Shown here one piece after another: positions 38,708 to 47,674 of a DNA stretch of 64,000 bases. The notes beneath the pieces are model-generated. The model saw nothing but the letters and a program-made list of their open reading frames with translations, had not been told where the DNA came from and searched no databases. Source of the DNA: Pseudomonas sp. N3-W (lineage in GTDB: Bacteria; Pseudomonadota; Gammaproteobacteria; Pseudomonadales; Pseudomonadaceae); contig NZ_CP103965.1 of NCBI RefSeq assembly GCF_024970185.1, positions 2,166,001 through 2,230,000 on the forward strand, in the 5' to 3' direction. Positions within the stretch are counted from its first letter, which is position 1. Every line of letters starts with the position of its first letter. Position numbers and translations under genes: made by a program.

Positions 38708-41539
38708 ATGTCCAACCGTGATATATCCCGGCGCTCGTTCCTTCAGGGCGGGCTGGTAGCGGGTGTGAGCGTCACGCTCACGCCGCTCAGCACCCAGGCG
38801 CTGGCCGCCTTGATGGAAAACAGCGTGACCGTGCCGTCCGAGCAGTGGCTCGGCAACAACGGCAAGGCGCGCTCGCGTAACGATGCCTTGTCCAAGGTCT
38901 GCGGCAGCAAAGTCTTTGCGCGCGACATTCGTGCCAAGGACATGCCGGGCTGGCCCCGGCAGCAAGGCCACGCCATGCTGCTGAAAACCATCAAGGCCGA
39001 CCATCTCTATGCAGGTTATGACCTGTCGTGGCTCGATGCCGATCTGCAGCCTGACCGCATCGTCACCGCCGCCGACCTGGATAAGGATGGCATCGTCTTC
39101 CCGGAAGACCATGCCCCCGATCCGCTGCTGCCGGAAGGCAAGGTGCCGATGTTCATCGGTCACCCGGTGGCGATCCTGATCTGGAACGATTTCGAGCGTT
39201 TCCGTCAGGCCAAGGCGAAACTCAAGTTCAATGACAAGGCGATTCGCTACGGCGCCAAGGTGCCGTTCTACGAGCGCGACCCTTATGGCAGCTTCCGCTA
39301 CGTGCGGGTCGGCGGTGCGACGTCGGCGGACGAAGACGAATTCGCCAGCCTCAAGGATTCGATCCTGTTCCCGATGCTGCGCAATCGCCGTCCGGTGTGG
39401 AATTCGCAACCGAACCTGCACGGCAACCTGACCGAACGCGGACTGTTTTACGCCGACCGCATGAAGCAGCAAATCGAAACCCCGCCTGACAACTGGCTGG
39501 TGTTTGACGAGCGCTACAAGACCCCGTCGATCGAACCGGCCGCGATGGAGCCGGACAACGGCAACGGCTGGTACGACCCGGCGACCAAGACCCTGCATTT
39601 TGTCGTGGCCACCCAGTGCCCGCTGGAAGCGGCGACGGAAACCGCGAAGATGATCGCGCCCTCGCGCTTCGGCCTGGCCAACCTGAACATGCATCCGGGC
39701 TACACCGTCGGCTACGGCTCCAAGGACCACAACATCTTCGTCTACTACGCAGCGCTCGCGGCGTTGTACGGCGCTGGTGTGCCGGTGCGTCTGGCCAATG
39801 ACCGCTACGAGCAGTTCCAGAGCGGCATCAAGCGCCACCCGTTCGACATTCGCTACCAGTTGGCGGTGGACAAGAACGATCACAGCTTCCAGATTTTCCG
39901 CGCCGAGATGAACGTCGATGGCGGCGGACGCATCAACTACAGCCCGTCGGTAGCCGCCGTTGGTGCTACCGCCGCGCAGTCGATCTACTACATGCCGCAG
40001 AACGATTTACAGGTCACCGCTTATCACTCTCGTGGTGTGGAAGCCGGGTCGATGCGTGGCTACGGCACGCTGCAAAGCATGGCTTCGACCGAGATGATGG
40101 TTGATGAGATTGCCGGTCGCCTGGGCATCGACGCCATCGACCTGCGCAAGAAAAACGCGATGCTCTCGGGCATGAAAAACACCCAGGGCGCAGTGCCTGC
40201 CGGTGCGTTGCGCCTGCACGAAATTCTCGACAAGGCCGCCGTCCACGACGTCTGGAAAAACCGCGAGACGATCAAGCAGCAGCGTGAAGCGGCGGACCCC
40301 GACAACTGGTACGGCGTCGGTTTCGCTATCTGCCAGAAAGACTTCGGCACCGGTTCCGAAGCGCCGATGGCCAGTATCGAGTTCACCGCGCAAGGGCACA
40401 TCACCCTGCGCCATATCGGCATCGAAATCGGCACCGGCATGTCCACGTCCCAGGCGTTGGTCGTGGCTGACTTCCTTGGCACCGCTGCCACGGAAGTGAA
40501 GACCGGCGAAACCGAATGGAAAGAGTTGCAGCTGATCAGCGGCGGCAACCCGTACATCATGAGCCAGGCCGAACAGGATGCACTCCTGCGCAACCCGCGC
40601 TGGGTCGGAAAACTGGCTTCGGCTTCGTCAGCGACCAACTCCGCTTACTACTTCAGCCACGCCACCCGCGAAGCGGCACGTGTGCTGTTCAACCACGGCC
40701 TGTGGCCGGCGGCGCTGGAAATTTGGGGCCAGGGCCCTTACGGCGGGCAAGCCAACCCTTATGTGGTACGTCGCGAAGACGCGCATTGGGTCGATGGCAA
40801 ACTCACCGCCAACGGCATGCAACCGCTGAGCTTCGAAGCGCTGGCCAAGCGCGCCCATGAGCGCGGTCTGGTGACCGGCGCCACCGTCCACGGTTTCAAC
40901 CGCTGGAGCTGGGCCGAGGCCGAGTACAGCATCGACGGCGTGCGCGAGCGTCTGCCGCTCGATGGCCTGGCGGTCAAATACGGCGACGGTGCACCGAAGG
41001 CAAAACTGGCGCAAATGACCAGCGCCGGTTTCCACCTGCTGGACCGGCAGAACGTGCATTACCCCGACACCCAGTTGAACAACGCGGCGGTGACTTATTA
41101 CAGCCCGGTGGCAACGCTGGTGGAATTGAAAGTGAACAAGGGGTCGCTGGACGTGCAAGTGCTCAATCACCATTCGTGGGTCGAGTGCGGTCGGGTGCTG
41201 GTAGAGGAATTGGTCAGGGGGCAGCTCGAAGGCGGGATCGCCATGGGCATCGGCCATGCGCTGCTTGAAGAGATGCCGTTGTACGAAGGCGGACCGGGGG
41301 AGGGTGACTGGAACTTCAACCGTTACCGTTTGCCAATGGCCCGGCACGTGGCGGTCTGGAACCAGACGGCGGAAATTTTGCCGCCGCTGTCGCCAAGCGA
41401 TCCGTCCAAGGGCATTGCCGAAGTGGTGATGATCCCGATCGTCGGCGCCATCGGTAACGCCGTGGCTCACGCCATCGGTAAACGTGTCCGTGACCTGCCT
41501 ATCACTTCTGCTCGCATCAAGGAGGCCCTCAATGGCTAA
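38708..41539 (+). CDS. Molybdopterin-binding subunit of a xanthine dehydrogenase-family hydroxylase (IorB-like)
   Basis: The large catalytic subunit, 943 residues. A Tat signal is at the N-terminus (SRRSFLQGGLVAGVSVTL, ending about ALA at residue 36), so the complex should be exported folded to the periplasm. Two Mo-binding domains follow. GGRINYSPSV, the GSMRGYGTLQSM loop and, near the end, KGIAEVVMIPIVGAIGN with the expected active-site Glu are typical of the aldehyde-oxidase/isoquinoline-oxidoreductase branch. It heads an operon with a 2Fe-2S subunit, a triheme cytochrome c and XdhC. The substrate (aldehyde or N-heterocycle) is not predictable. Confidence 0.92.
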   Translation: MSNRDISRRSFLQGGLVAGVSVTLTPLSTQALAALMENSVTVPSEQWLGNNGKARSRNDALSKVCGSKVFARDIRAKDMPGWPRQQGHAMLLKTIKADHLYAGYDLSWLDADLQPDRIVTAADLDKDGIVFPEDHAPDPLLPEGKVPMFIGHPVAILIWNDFERFRQAKAKLKFNDKAIRYGAKVPFYERDPYGSFRYVRVGGATSADEDEFASLKDSILFPMLRNRRPVWNSQPNLHGNLTERGLFYADRMKQQIETPPDNWLVFDERYKTPSIEPAAMEPDNGNGWYDPATKTLHFVVATQCPLEAATETAKMIAPSRFGLANLNMHPGYTVGYGSKDHNIFVYYAALAALYGAGVPVRLANDRYEQFQSGIKRHPFDIRYQLAVDKNDHSFQIFRAEMNVDGGGRINYSPSVAAVGATAAQSIYYMPQNDLQVTAYHSRGVEAGSMRGYGTLQSMASTEMMVDEIAGRLGIDAIDLRKKNAMLSGMKNTQGAVPAGALRLHEILDKAAVHDVWKNRETIKQQREAADPDNWYGVGFAICQKDFGTGSEAPMASIEFTAQGHITLRHIGIEIGTGMSTSQALVVADFLGTAATEVKTGETEWKELQLISGGNPYIMSQAEQDALLRNPRWVGKLASASSATNSAYYFSHATREAARVLFNHGLWPAALEIWGQGPYGGQANPYVVRREDAHWVDGKLTANGMQPLSFEALAKRAHERGLVTGATVHGFNRWSWAEAEYSIDGVRERLPLDGLAVKYGDGAPKAKLAQMTSAGFHLLDRQNVHYPDTQLNNAAVTYYSPVATLVELKVNKGSLDVQVLNHHSWVECGRVLVEELVRGQLEGGIAMGIGHALLEEMPLYEGGPGEGDWNFNRYRLPMARHVAVWNQTAEILPPLSPSDPSKGIAEVVMIPIVGAIGNAVAHAIGKRVRDLPITSARIKEALNG

Positions 41540-42071
41540 CCGTCCGCTTCAACTGACCCTCAACGGTCAATCCGTCGGCCCGGTGGACATCCCTGATGAC
41601 CTGCCGATGATCGACTACCTGCACGAATACAAGAATCTCACTGGCTCGCGCCTGGGCTGCGGCCAGGGTATCTGCCATGCCTGCGTGGTGATCGTCGACA
41701 ACCCGGACGGCACCAGCGAAGAAGTGCGCACCTGCATCACCGGCGCGCATTACTTCGAAGGCAAAAAAGTGCGGACCATCGAAGGTCACGCGACCCGCGA
41801 TGAGCAGGGCAAGGTGACCGAGCTGAACCCGATCCAGCAGCGTTTCGTCGATGAATTCGCCTTCCAGTGCAGCTACTGCGCGCCGGGTTTCGTCAACGCG
41901 GCCACCGTTCTGGTCGAGAAGCTGCAACGCCAGCCCATCGTCAAAAGCCAGCTGGAACAGGTCATCGAAGACAGTCTCGGCCACCATGTCTGCCGTTGTA
42001 CTGGCTACGTGCGCTACTACAGCGCCACGCGTAACGTGCTCACCGATCTCGGCCTGGTCAGGGAGGGTTAA
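41532..42071 (+). CDS. [2Fe-2S] electron-transfer subunit of the molybdenum hydroxylase (IorA-like)
   Basis: A 179-residue protein. The N-terminal plant-type ferredoxin domain has CGQGICHACVV plus a further Cys (RTCITGA). The C-terminal all-helical domain carries the second cluster in CSYCAPGF and CRCTGYVRYY. It has no signal peptide, so it would ride through Tat with the catalytic subunit. ATG at 41532 overlaps the end of the large subunit by 8 bp. Residue length is slightly above the usual 150-160 because of an insertion around 60-85. Confidence 0.94.
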   Translation: MANRPLQLTLNGQSVGPVDIPDDLPMIDYLHEYKNLTGSRLGCGQGICHACVVIVDNPDGTSEEVRTCITGAHYFEGKKVRTIEGHATRDEQGKVTELNPIQQRFVDEFAFQCSYCAPGFVNAATVLVEKLQRQPIVKSQLEQVIEDSLGHHVCRCTGYVRYYSATRNVLTDLGLVREG

Positions 42072-42073
42072 GC

Positions 42074-43309
42074 ATGAAGCATCTACTTTCCCGCCTGGCA
42101 CTGGCGGTTGGTCTGGCTGCACCGGTGTTATTGGTTCATGCGGATGATCAGGTCAAGCGTGGCGAATACCTTGCCCGCGCCGCCGATTGCATGGCTTGCC
42201 ACACTGCACCGGGTGGCGCGCCGTTTGCCGGCGGGCTGCCGATTGTCTCGCCGTTCGGGACGATTTACGGCACCAACATCACCCCGAGCAAAGAACACGG
42301 TATCGGCCTGTACAGCGATGACGAGTTCTTCGCCGCCCTGACCGAAGGCAAGCGTCGCGACGGTGCAAACCTGTACCCGGCGATGCCCTACACCTCGTAT
42401 CACCTGATGCCCCGTGACGACTCGGACGCGATTCACGCGTACCTGAAAACCATCGCGCCTATTGAGCGTGCGGCACCGGTGACCAGCCTCAGCTTTCCGT
42501 TCAACGTGCGTCTGGGCCTGATGGGCTGGAACATGCTCTACGGCAAGGACGTGAAGCTGGAGCCGGCCGAGGGTAAAAGCGAGGCCTGGAAGCGCGGCCA
42601 GTACATGGTCGATGTTCTCGGTCATTGCGGCGAATGCCACACGCCGCGCGGCTTGCCCGGCGCGATGCAGCAGGACAAGCGCCTGACCGGTGGTCTGCTC
42701 AACGGCTATCTGGCACCGAGCCTGCTGGCCAATGACCTGGCCGCTCGCGGCTGGAATCATCAGGACCTGAGCTCGTTCCTCAAGCACGGCATGAGCGCGC
42801 AGGGCACGATGTTCAACGAGATGTTCCCGGTGTTTCACAACAGCACCCAGGGTCTGAATGATCCGGATCTGGCGGCGATGGCGACGTTCCTGCTTGGCGA
42901 TCAGCCGCCAGTGGCCAACGCGCTGAACGACGTGGCGCTGGACAAGCTCAGCCCAAGTGCCCAGCGCGGTCGCCAGGATTATCTGAATGTCTGCGCCGGT
43001 TGCCATGCACCGAACGGCGAGGGCAAGCCGCACATCGCCGTCGCCATGCGCGGCAATACCACGCTGCGCCTGGAAGATCCGCGCAACCTGTTGCGGGTGA
43101 TCGAAGACGGTATTGGCGAGCAGAAATTCGCCGGGTTCGAACGCATGCAACCGATGCCGGGCTTTGCCGACAAGCTCAATCATGAGCAACTGACGGACCT
43201 GCTCAATTACCTGCGTCAGGGTTGGGGCGGTCAGTCGGCTGAGCTGGCGGTCAGCGACGTGCAGAAGCTGCAAGCGGATGCGCCAGCAGCCGAGCACAAG
43301 GCGCACTGA
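42074..43309 (+). CDS. Triheme cytochrome c, electron acceptor of the molybdenum hydroxylase
   Basis: A 411-residue periplasmic cytochrome with a Sec signal peptide (residues 1-23, ending VHA). Three heme sites are present: CMACH (Cys39), CGECH (Cys185) and CAGCH (Cys307). This is the adhB/gluconate-dehydrogenase-type triheme arrangement. It should take electrons from the 2Fe-2S subunit and pass them to the respiratory chain. It lies 2 bp after the ferredoxin subunit and one base before the xdhC-like gene. Confidence 0.94.
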   Translation: MKHLLSRLALAVGLAAPVLLVHADDQVKRGEYLARAADCMACHTAPGGAPFAGGLPIVSPFGTIYGTNITPSKEHGIGLYSDDEFFAALTEGKRRDGANLYPAMPYTSYHLMPRDDSDAIHAYLKTIAPIERAAPVTSLSFPFNVRLGLMGWNMLYGKDVKLEPAEGKSEAWKRGQYMVDVLGHCGECHTPRGLPGAMQQDKRLTGGLLNGYLAPSLLANDLAARGWNHQDLSSFLKHGMSAQGTMFNEMFPVFHNSTQGLNDPDLAAMATFLLGDQPPVANALNDVALDKLSPSAQRGRQDYLNVCAGCHAPNGEGKPHIAVAMRGNTTLRLEDPRNLLRVIEDGIGEQKFAGFERMQPMPGFADKLNHEQLTDLLNYLRQGWGGQSAELAVSDVQKLQADAPAAEHKAH

Positions 43310-43310
43310 C

Positions 43311-44282
43311 ATGCAGCATCTCGATCTGCAAGTGGTGCGTCGGGCGCTGGACTGGTCGGCTGCCGGACAGCGTGTCTGGTTGTGCACAGTGCTTGCCACC
43401 TACGGCTCGGCGCCCCGTGCGCCGGGCTCGCTGCTGGCGGTCAACGCTGACGGGCAATGGATCGGTTCGCTGTCCGGTGGCTGCGTCGAGGAGGACTTTC
43501 TCGAACGCGTTGCCGAAGGCGCGTTTCTCGATGCCGTCGGCGTGGTTCGCTACGGCGAAGGTGATGATCCGCGCTCGCGTGTGAGCTTGCCTTGCGGCGG
43601 TGTGCTCGACGTATTGGTGGAGAAGCTTGAGCCGGATTGCGAAGTGCAAGCGCATCTGCGCGAGCTGGAGTCGGCGTTGCTCGGGCAGCGCCGGTTGATC
43701 CGCGAGGTCGATCTGGCCAGTGGAGCGCGCAGTCTGTTTGCCGATCGCGAGCAGGGCGCGCGCATCGAGCGTGAGATTGATCGGGTCCGTGTGCGCATTG
43801 GCGCGGCGCAGCGTTTGCTGCTGGCCGGGTATTCCAGCGTGGCTCAGGCTTGTGCCGAGTTTGCCGTGGGGCTGGGCTTCGAAGTGATTCTGTGCGATCC
43901 CCGCGACGAAGTGCTTGACGGCGTGGTGCTGCCAAACGTCGACATTCGCCGCCAGCTGCCGTCAGTGTTCATCGCTGATGGCGGCTGCCACAGCGACACG
44001 GCGGTGGTGGCGTTGACCCATGACCCGCGCATTGACGATCTGGCGATGATGGAGGCGGTGCGCACCGAGGCCTTTTACATCGGTGTGATGGGCTCGATGC
44101 AGACGTCGCAAAAACGCTTTGAGCGGTTACGCCGGATTGGCGGTTTGGGGGACGCCGAGCTGGCGCGGATCCATGCCCCCATTGGTCTGAATCTGGGCAG
44201 CAAGACCCCGGCGGAAATCGCCTTGGCGGTGCTGGCCGACATTCTGCGAATTCGTAGCGGGATTGCGCGGGACAAGCTCTGA
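43311..44282 (+). CDS. XdhC/CoxI-family molybdenum cofactor insertion protein
   Basis: A 323-residue cytosolic protein. The N-terminal XdhC/CoxI domain (VWLCTVLATYGSAPRAPGSLL and GGCVEEDFLERV) is followed by a C-terminal Rossmann-like domain (VALTHDPRIDDLAMMEAV, YIGVMGSMQTSQKRFERL). Members load and sulfurate the Mo cofactor before the hydroxylase is exported. It begins one base after the cytochrome stop, the last gene of the operon. Confidence 0.92.
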   Translation: MQHLDLQVVRRALDWSAAGQRVWLCTVLATYGSAPRAPGSLLAVNADGQWIGSLSGGCVEEDFLERVAEGAFLDAVGVVRYGEGDDPRSRVSLPCGGVLDVLVEKLEPDCEVQAHLRELESALLGQRRLIREVDLASGARSLFADREQGARIEREIDRVRVRIGAAQRLLLAGYSSVAQACAEFAVGLGFEVILCDPRDEVLDGVVLPNVDIRRQLPSVFIADGGCHSDTAVVALTHDPRIDDLAMMEAVRTEAFYIGVMGSMQTSQKRFERLRRIGGLGDAELARIHAPIGLNLGSKTPAEIALAVLADILRIRSGIARDKL

Positions 44283-44403
44283 GGCTCTGTCGGCGTCGAG
44301 CAAGCTCGGCGCCGACAATTTTTAGAACGGCGGCTTCTTCGGCGAGTCGATACTCTGTGGCAATGCTCGCATGGGTGGGCAAGCTCCCTGGAGGAAGATC
44401 CGC

Positions 44404-45252
44404 ATGACTGCATCGACAGCAAAACCGGTCTGGTTCATCACCGGCTGTTCAACAGGTTTTGGCCGCCAACTGGCCCTCCACACCCTCAGCCTCGGCTATC
44501 CGACTGTGGTCACGGCGCGCAACCCGGCGCAGGTCGAAGACATCGTCAGCGGTCATGAGCACAACGCGCTGGTGTTGAAACTGGACGTGACCGATCCGGC
44601 GCAGATCGATGCCGCCGTGAAAGCTGCCCAGGCACGATTCGGTCGTATCGACGTATTGGTAAACAACGCCGGGATCGGCTACTTCGGCTCGTTTGAAGAA
44701 AGCGATCTGGAGCAAGTGCGCAACATGATGGAAATCAACGTCTGGGGCCTGGCGCAAATGACCCGCGCGGTGCTGCCGGGCATGCGCAAGCAGCGCAGTG
44801 GCACGGTGGTGAATATTTCTTCGGTGGGCGGGATTGTCGCGTTCCCGGCGGTGAGCTTCTATCACGCCACCAAGTTTGCGGTGGAGGGGATGTCCGAGTC
44901 GCTGGCCCAGGAAGTGGCGCCGCTGGGGATCAAGGTGCTGATCGTCGAACCGAGCGGTTTCCGCACCGATTGGGCAGGGCGCTCGGCCAACGAGGCGAGC
45001 CAGAGCATCGATGATTATCGTGAAACGGCCGGCAAGCGCATGGAGATGATCCGCGGCTACAACGGCAAACAGCCCGGTGATCCGGTGCGGGCGGCGGTCG
45101 CGATCGTCAATGCGGTCGAGGCCGAGAATCCGCCGTTGCGTCTGTTGCTCGGTAAAGCGGCACTGGCCGGTGGGCGCGGCAAGATCGTGTCCCTGCGCAA
45201 GGACTTCGAAGGGTGGGCCAGTGTCAGTGAAGGGGCTGATTTCCCAAGCTGA
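44404..45252 (+). CDS. SDR-family oxidoreductase
   Basis: A 282-residue SDR with TGCSTGFGRQLALHTL (cofactor loop), VNNAGIGYFG, SSVGGIV with the catalytic Ser and YHATKFAVEGMSESL. ATG at 44404 follows GAGGAAG. It is the classical subfamily that reduces ketones or oxidises alcohols with NADP(H); the substrate is unknown. It is about 120 bp behind the Mo-hydroxylase operon and converges with the PuuB-like gene, with a REP hairpin between. Confidence 0.9.
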   Translation: MTASTAKPVWFITGCSTGFGRQLALHTLSLGYPTVVTARNPAQVEDIVSGHEHNALVLKLDVTDPAQIDAAVKAAQARFGRIDVLVNNAGIGYFGSFEESDLEQVRNMMEINVWGLAQMTRAVLPGMRKQRSGTVVNISSVGGIVAFPAVSFYHATKFAVEGMSESLAQEVAPLGIKVLIVEPSGFRTDWAGRSANEASQSIDDYRETAGKRMEMIRGYNGKQPGDPVRAAVAIVNAVEAENPPLRLLLGKAALAGGRGKIVSLRKDFEGWASVSEGADFPS

Positions 45253-45271
45253 TCGTCAAGCTGCAATACAG

Positions 45272-45293
45272 GTGGGAGCGAGCCTGCTCCCAC
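45272..45293. repeat. REP-derived hairpin between convergent genes
   Basis: GTGGGAGC facing GCTCCCAC with a 6-base loop, located between the two convergent stop codons; a shortened REP variant. Confidence 0.7.
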
Positions 45294-45311
45294 AGTGGAT
45301 TTCAGTGTCTG

Positions 45312-46595
45312 TCAGAACCCAAGCTTGTCCCGCAACCCGTAATACCAGGCTCCCAACGCCGCAAACGGTGTACGCAGCAGCTGCCCGCCCGGGAATGGAT
45401 AATGCGGCAGATCGGCAAACGCGTCGAAACGCTCGGCCTGGCCGCGCAACGCCTCGGCCAGCACCTTGCCGGCCAGGTGGGTGTACGTTACGCCGTGCCC
45501 GCTGCAACCCTGGGAGTAGTAGATGTTGTCCCCCAGCCGTCCGACCTGCGGCAGGCGCGACAAGGTCAGCAGGAAGTTGCCGGTCCAGGCGTAATCGATC
45601 TTCACGTCCTTCAGTTGCGGGAACGCCTTGAGCATTTTCGGGCGGATGATCGCCTCAATGTTCGCCGGATCCCGAGCGCCATACACCACGCCTCCGCCGA
45701 AGATCAGGCGTTTGTCGCCGGTCAGTCGGTAGTAGTCCAGCAGGTAATTGCAGTCTTCGACGCAGTAATCCTGAGGCAGCAAACTGTTGGCCAACGCATC
45801 GCCCAGCGGTTCGGTGGTGATCACCTGAGTGCCGCACGGCATCGACTTGGCCGCCAGTTCCGGCACTAGATTCCCCAGATAAGCGTTGCCGGCAACAATG
45901 ATGAACTTGGCCCTGACCTTGCCCTGTGGCGTATGCACCACCGGATTCGCTCCACGCTCGATACGCACGGCTGGCGATTGTTCATAGATTGTGCCGCCCA
46001 GCGACTCAACGGCCGCCGCTTCACCCAGTGCCAGGTTCAGCGGATGAATATGCCCGCCGCTCATGTCGAGCATGCCGCCGACATATTGATCACAACCTAC
46101 CACTTCGCGGATGCGACGTTGATCCATCAGCTCAAGCTGCGTGTGACCGAAACGTTCCCACAGGCGCTTCTGCGACTCCAGGTGACCCATCTGCTTGGCC
46201 GTGATGGCGGCGAACACGCCACCGTCCTTCAGGTCGCACTGGATATTATATTTGGCCACCCGCTCACGAATGATCCGCCCACCTTCGAACGCCATCTCAC
46301 CCAGCAGTTGCGCCTGCTTGGGGCCGACGCTGCGCTCAATCACGTCGATGTCACGGCTGTAGCTGTTGACGATCTGCCCACCGTTACGCCCCGATGCACC
46401 AAACCCCACCTTGGCGGCTTCCAGCACTACCACCCGAAAACCGTTCTCCAGCAGAAACAGCGCGGATGACAAACCGGTATAGCCGGCGCCGATCACACAG
46501 ACATCAGTCTCGACCTCGCCCTGCAAGGCCGGGCGCGGCGGTACCGCATTGGCCGACGCGGCGTAATAGGACTCTGGGTAGGGTGTGTTCGCCAT
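45312..46595 (-). CDS. puuB: FAD-dependent oxidoreductase, gamma-glutamylputrescine oxidase-like
   Basis: A 427-residue DAO-family flavoprotein. The N-terminus ESYYAASANAVPPRPAL, the dinucleotide fold VCVIGAGYTGLSSALFLLE and GFGASGRNGGQIVNSYSRDI are very close to E. coli PuuB, which oxidises gamma-glutamylputrescine in putrescine catabolism. The C-terminal GCSGHGVTYTHLAGKVLAEAL completes the FAD site. No other puu gene is adjacent, so a related amine could be the real substrate. Confidence 0.88.
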   Translation of the reverse strand: MANTPYPESYYAASANAVPPRPALQGEVETDVCVIGAGYTGLSSALFLLENGFRVVVLEAAKVGFGASGRNGGQIVNSYSRDIDVIERSVGPKQAQLLGEMAFEGGRIIRERVAKYNIQCDLKDGGVFAAITAKQMGHLESQKRLWERFGHTQLELMDQRRIREVVGCDQYVGGMLDMSGGHIHPLNLALGEAAAVESLGGTIYEQSPAVRIERGANPVVHTPQGKVRAKFIIVAGNAYLGNLVPELAAKSMPCGTQVITTEPLGDALANSLLPQDYCVEDCNYLLDYYRLTGDKRLIFGGGVVYGARDPANIEAIIRPKMLKAFPQLKDVKIDYAWTGNFLLTLSRLPQVGRLGDNIYYSQGCSGHGVTYTHLAGKVLAEALRGQAERFDAFADLPHYPFPGGQLLRTPFAALGAWYYGLRDKLGF

Positions 46596-46738
46596 CCTGC
46601 AGCCTCTGTTTAATATATTTTACGAGTGGGCCGATCCTACCTGAGTTAAAAATCGGCTGCCAGCCACCGGGAAAATCTTCTTTGCAGCGGCAAAATTAAA
46701 TATTTTGCATATTCATAGGGTTAGCTCGAAAAAAGGTG

Positions 46739-46766
46739 TTGACACCCCTCCGGAATTCCGTAGAAT
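46739..46766 (+). promoter_or_regulatory. Sigma70 promoter of tRNA-Val(GAC)
   Basis: TTGACA (46739-46744) and TAGAAT (46761-46766) with a 16-bp spacer, 13 bp before the tRNA. Confidence 0.8.
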
Positions 46767-46779
46767 GCCGCCTCACAGC

Positions 46780-46856
46780 AGGCACGTAGCTCAGTTGGTT
46801 AGAGCACCACCTTGACATGGTGGGGGTCGTTGGTTCGAGTCCAATCGCGCCTACCA
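46780..46856 (+). tRNA. tRNA-Val (anticodon GAC), integration site
   Basis: A 77-nt cloverleaf with anticodon stem CCACC/GGTGG, loop TTGACAT, T-arm TTGGTTCGAGTCCAA and CCA. The acceptor stem AGGCACG/CGCGCCT contains an A-C mismatch at the fifth pair. The sequence from 46811 onward is repeated at 53517, marking it as the probable attachment site of the downstream island. Confidence 0.95.
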
Positions 46857-46929
46857 AACAAAATCCGCTCTGCTGGGCGGTCTGGAAGGGCTCACCGAAA
46901 GGTGGGCCCTTTTTTGTTGTCTGCGATTT
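46811..46929. repeat. 119-bp direct repeat, copy 1 (att-like)
   Basis: Runs from the anticodon loop of tRNA-Val through its terminator to GCGATTT. It matches 53517-53635 over 119 bp without gaps, with three mismatches by my alignment. It forms the left border of the island. Confidence 0.9.
46885..46916 (+). terminator. Terminator of tRNA-Val(GAC)
   Basis: AAGGGCTCACC-GAAA-GGTGGGCCCTT followed by TTTT. The same hairpin recurs at 53591-53621 within the second repeat copy. Confidence 0.88.
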
Positions 46930-47118
46930 ATGCAGGGCGTTGGGGTTCGTTCACACTGGGCAATGTGAACGCCGACAAGGGCTCTTACTTGAGTGGTTCC
47001 GTTGTCAGATGAGGCGGGGCGAGGATGCGACTACGAAGTCCAAGTCGAAAGTGGCAGGCTAATGGCCAGGTGCCTATATAGCCGCTAAGCTCTGCCGATC
47101 ATCTCTAAGGGTATCGAC

Positions 47119-47616
47119 ATGAAAGCAGGGATAGCAGCAGCCATTGCACTTTTTGGTATCACCATTTCATCGACAGCTTTTGCCGATTGGAATACAACCA
47201 CAGAAGACGACATTTTCTCTGGCGGCAAGAAAGCGATGCTTCTCGGCTTCGTAAGCCCCGCCCAATCGGTCGCATTCGACTGTGATTCTGAGAGTCTGTC
47301 CCTCGCGCTCTTACAGAAAGAAAAATGGCCAGAGGGACGGAATAGTTCAGCTTGGAAGCTTCTCATCAAGGTAGACAAAGGTGAAATCCATCGCTTCACA
47401 GCGGAGAGCGCCAAGCGTAATAACGATTACGCTCAGTACGTCACTTTCGAAAAAGATGAAATCCTGAAGGTATTAGCTGACCTTCGTGAAGCGAAGTCGG
47501 TGGTTCAACTTGGACTCCAGTCAGATGAGTTCGACTCAAAGTGGTCTGGAACTGTATCTGTAGGCGGATCTACACGAGAAACGGACAAATTCATACAGGC
47601 ATGCAAGTTGAAGTGA
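47119..47616 (+). CDS. Hypothetical periplasmic protein
   Basis: I do not recognise a family. The 165-residue product has a clean Sec signal peptide (residues 1-22, ending AFA) followed by a mature domain of about 143 residues starting DWNTTTEDDIFSGGKK. Two Cys (FDCDSES and the C-terminal QACKLK) could form a disulfide. It is soluble and mixed alpha/beta by composition. It stands first in the island, 53 bp before a Rap1a-like gene on the same strand, so a periplasmic role linked to that gene is possible but only inferred. Confidence 0.7.
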   Translation: MKAGIAAAIALFGITISSTAFADWNTTTEDDIFSGGKKAMLLGFVSPAQSVAFDCDSESLSLALLQKEKWPEGRNSSAWKLLIKVDKGEIHRFTAESAKRNNDYAQYVTFEKDEILKVLADLREAKSVVQLGLQSDEFDSKWSGTVSVGGSTRETDKFIQACKLK

Positions 47617-47674
47617 GTGGGCAAGTGCTGCTGTGCGATCCTCGGCAGCTTGTCAGAATATCTAGAGAATGATC

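Noticed and set aside
38708..41539. Molybdenum hydroxylase as a wholly new enzyme system
   Set aside because: All four components belong to known families often found together; only the substrate is unknown.
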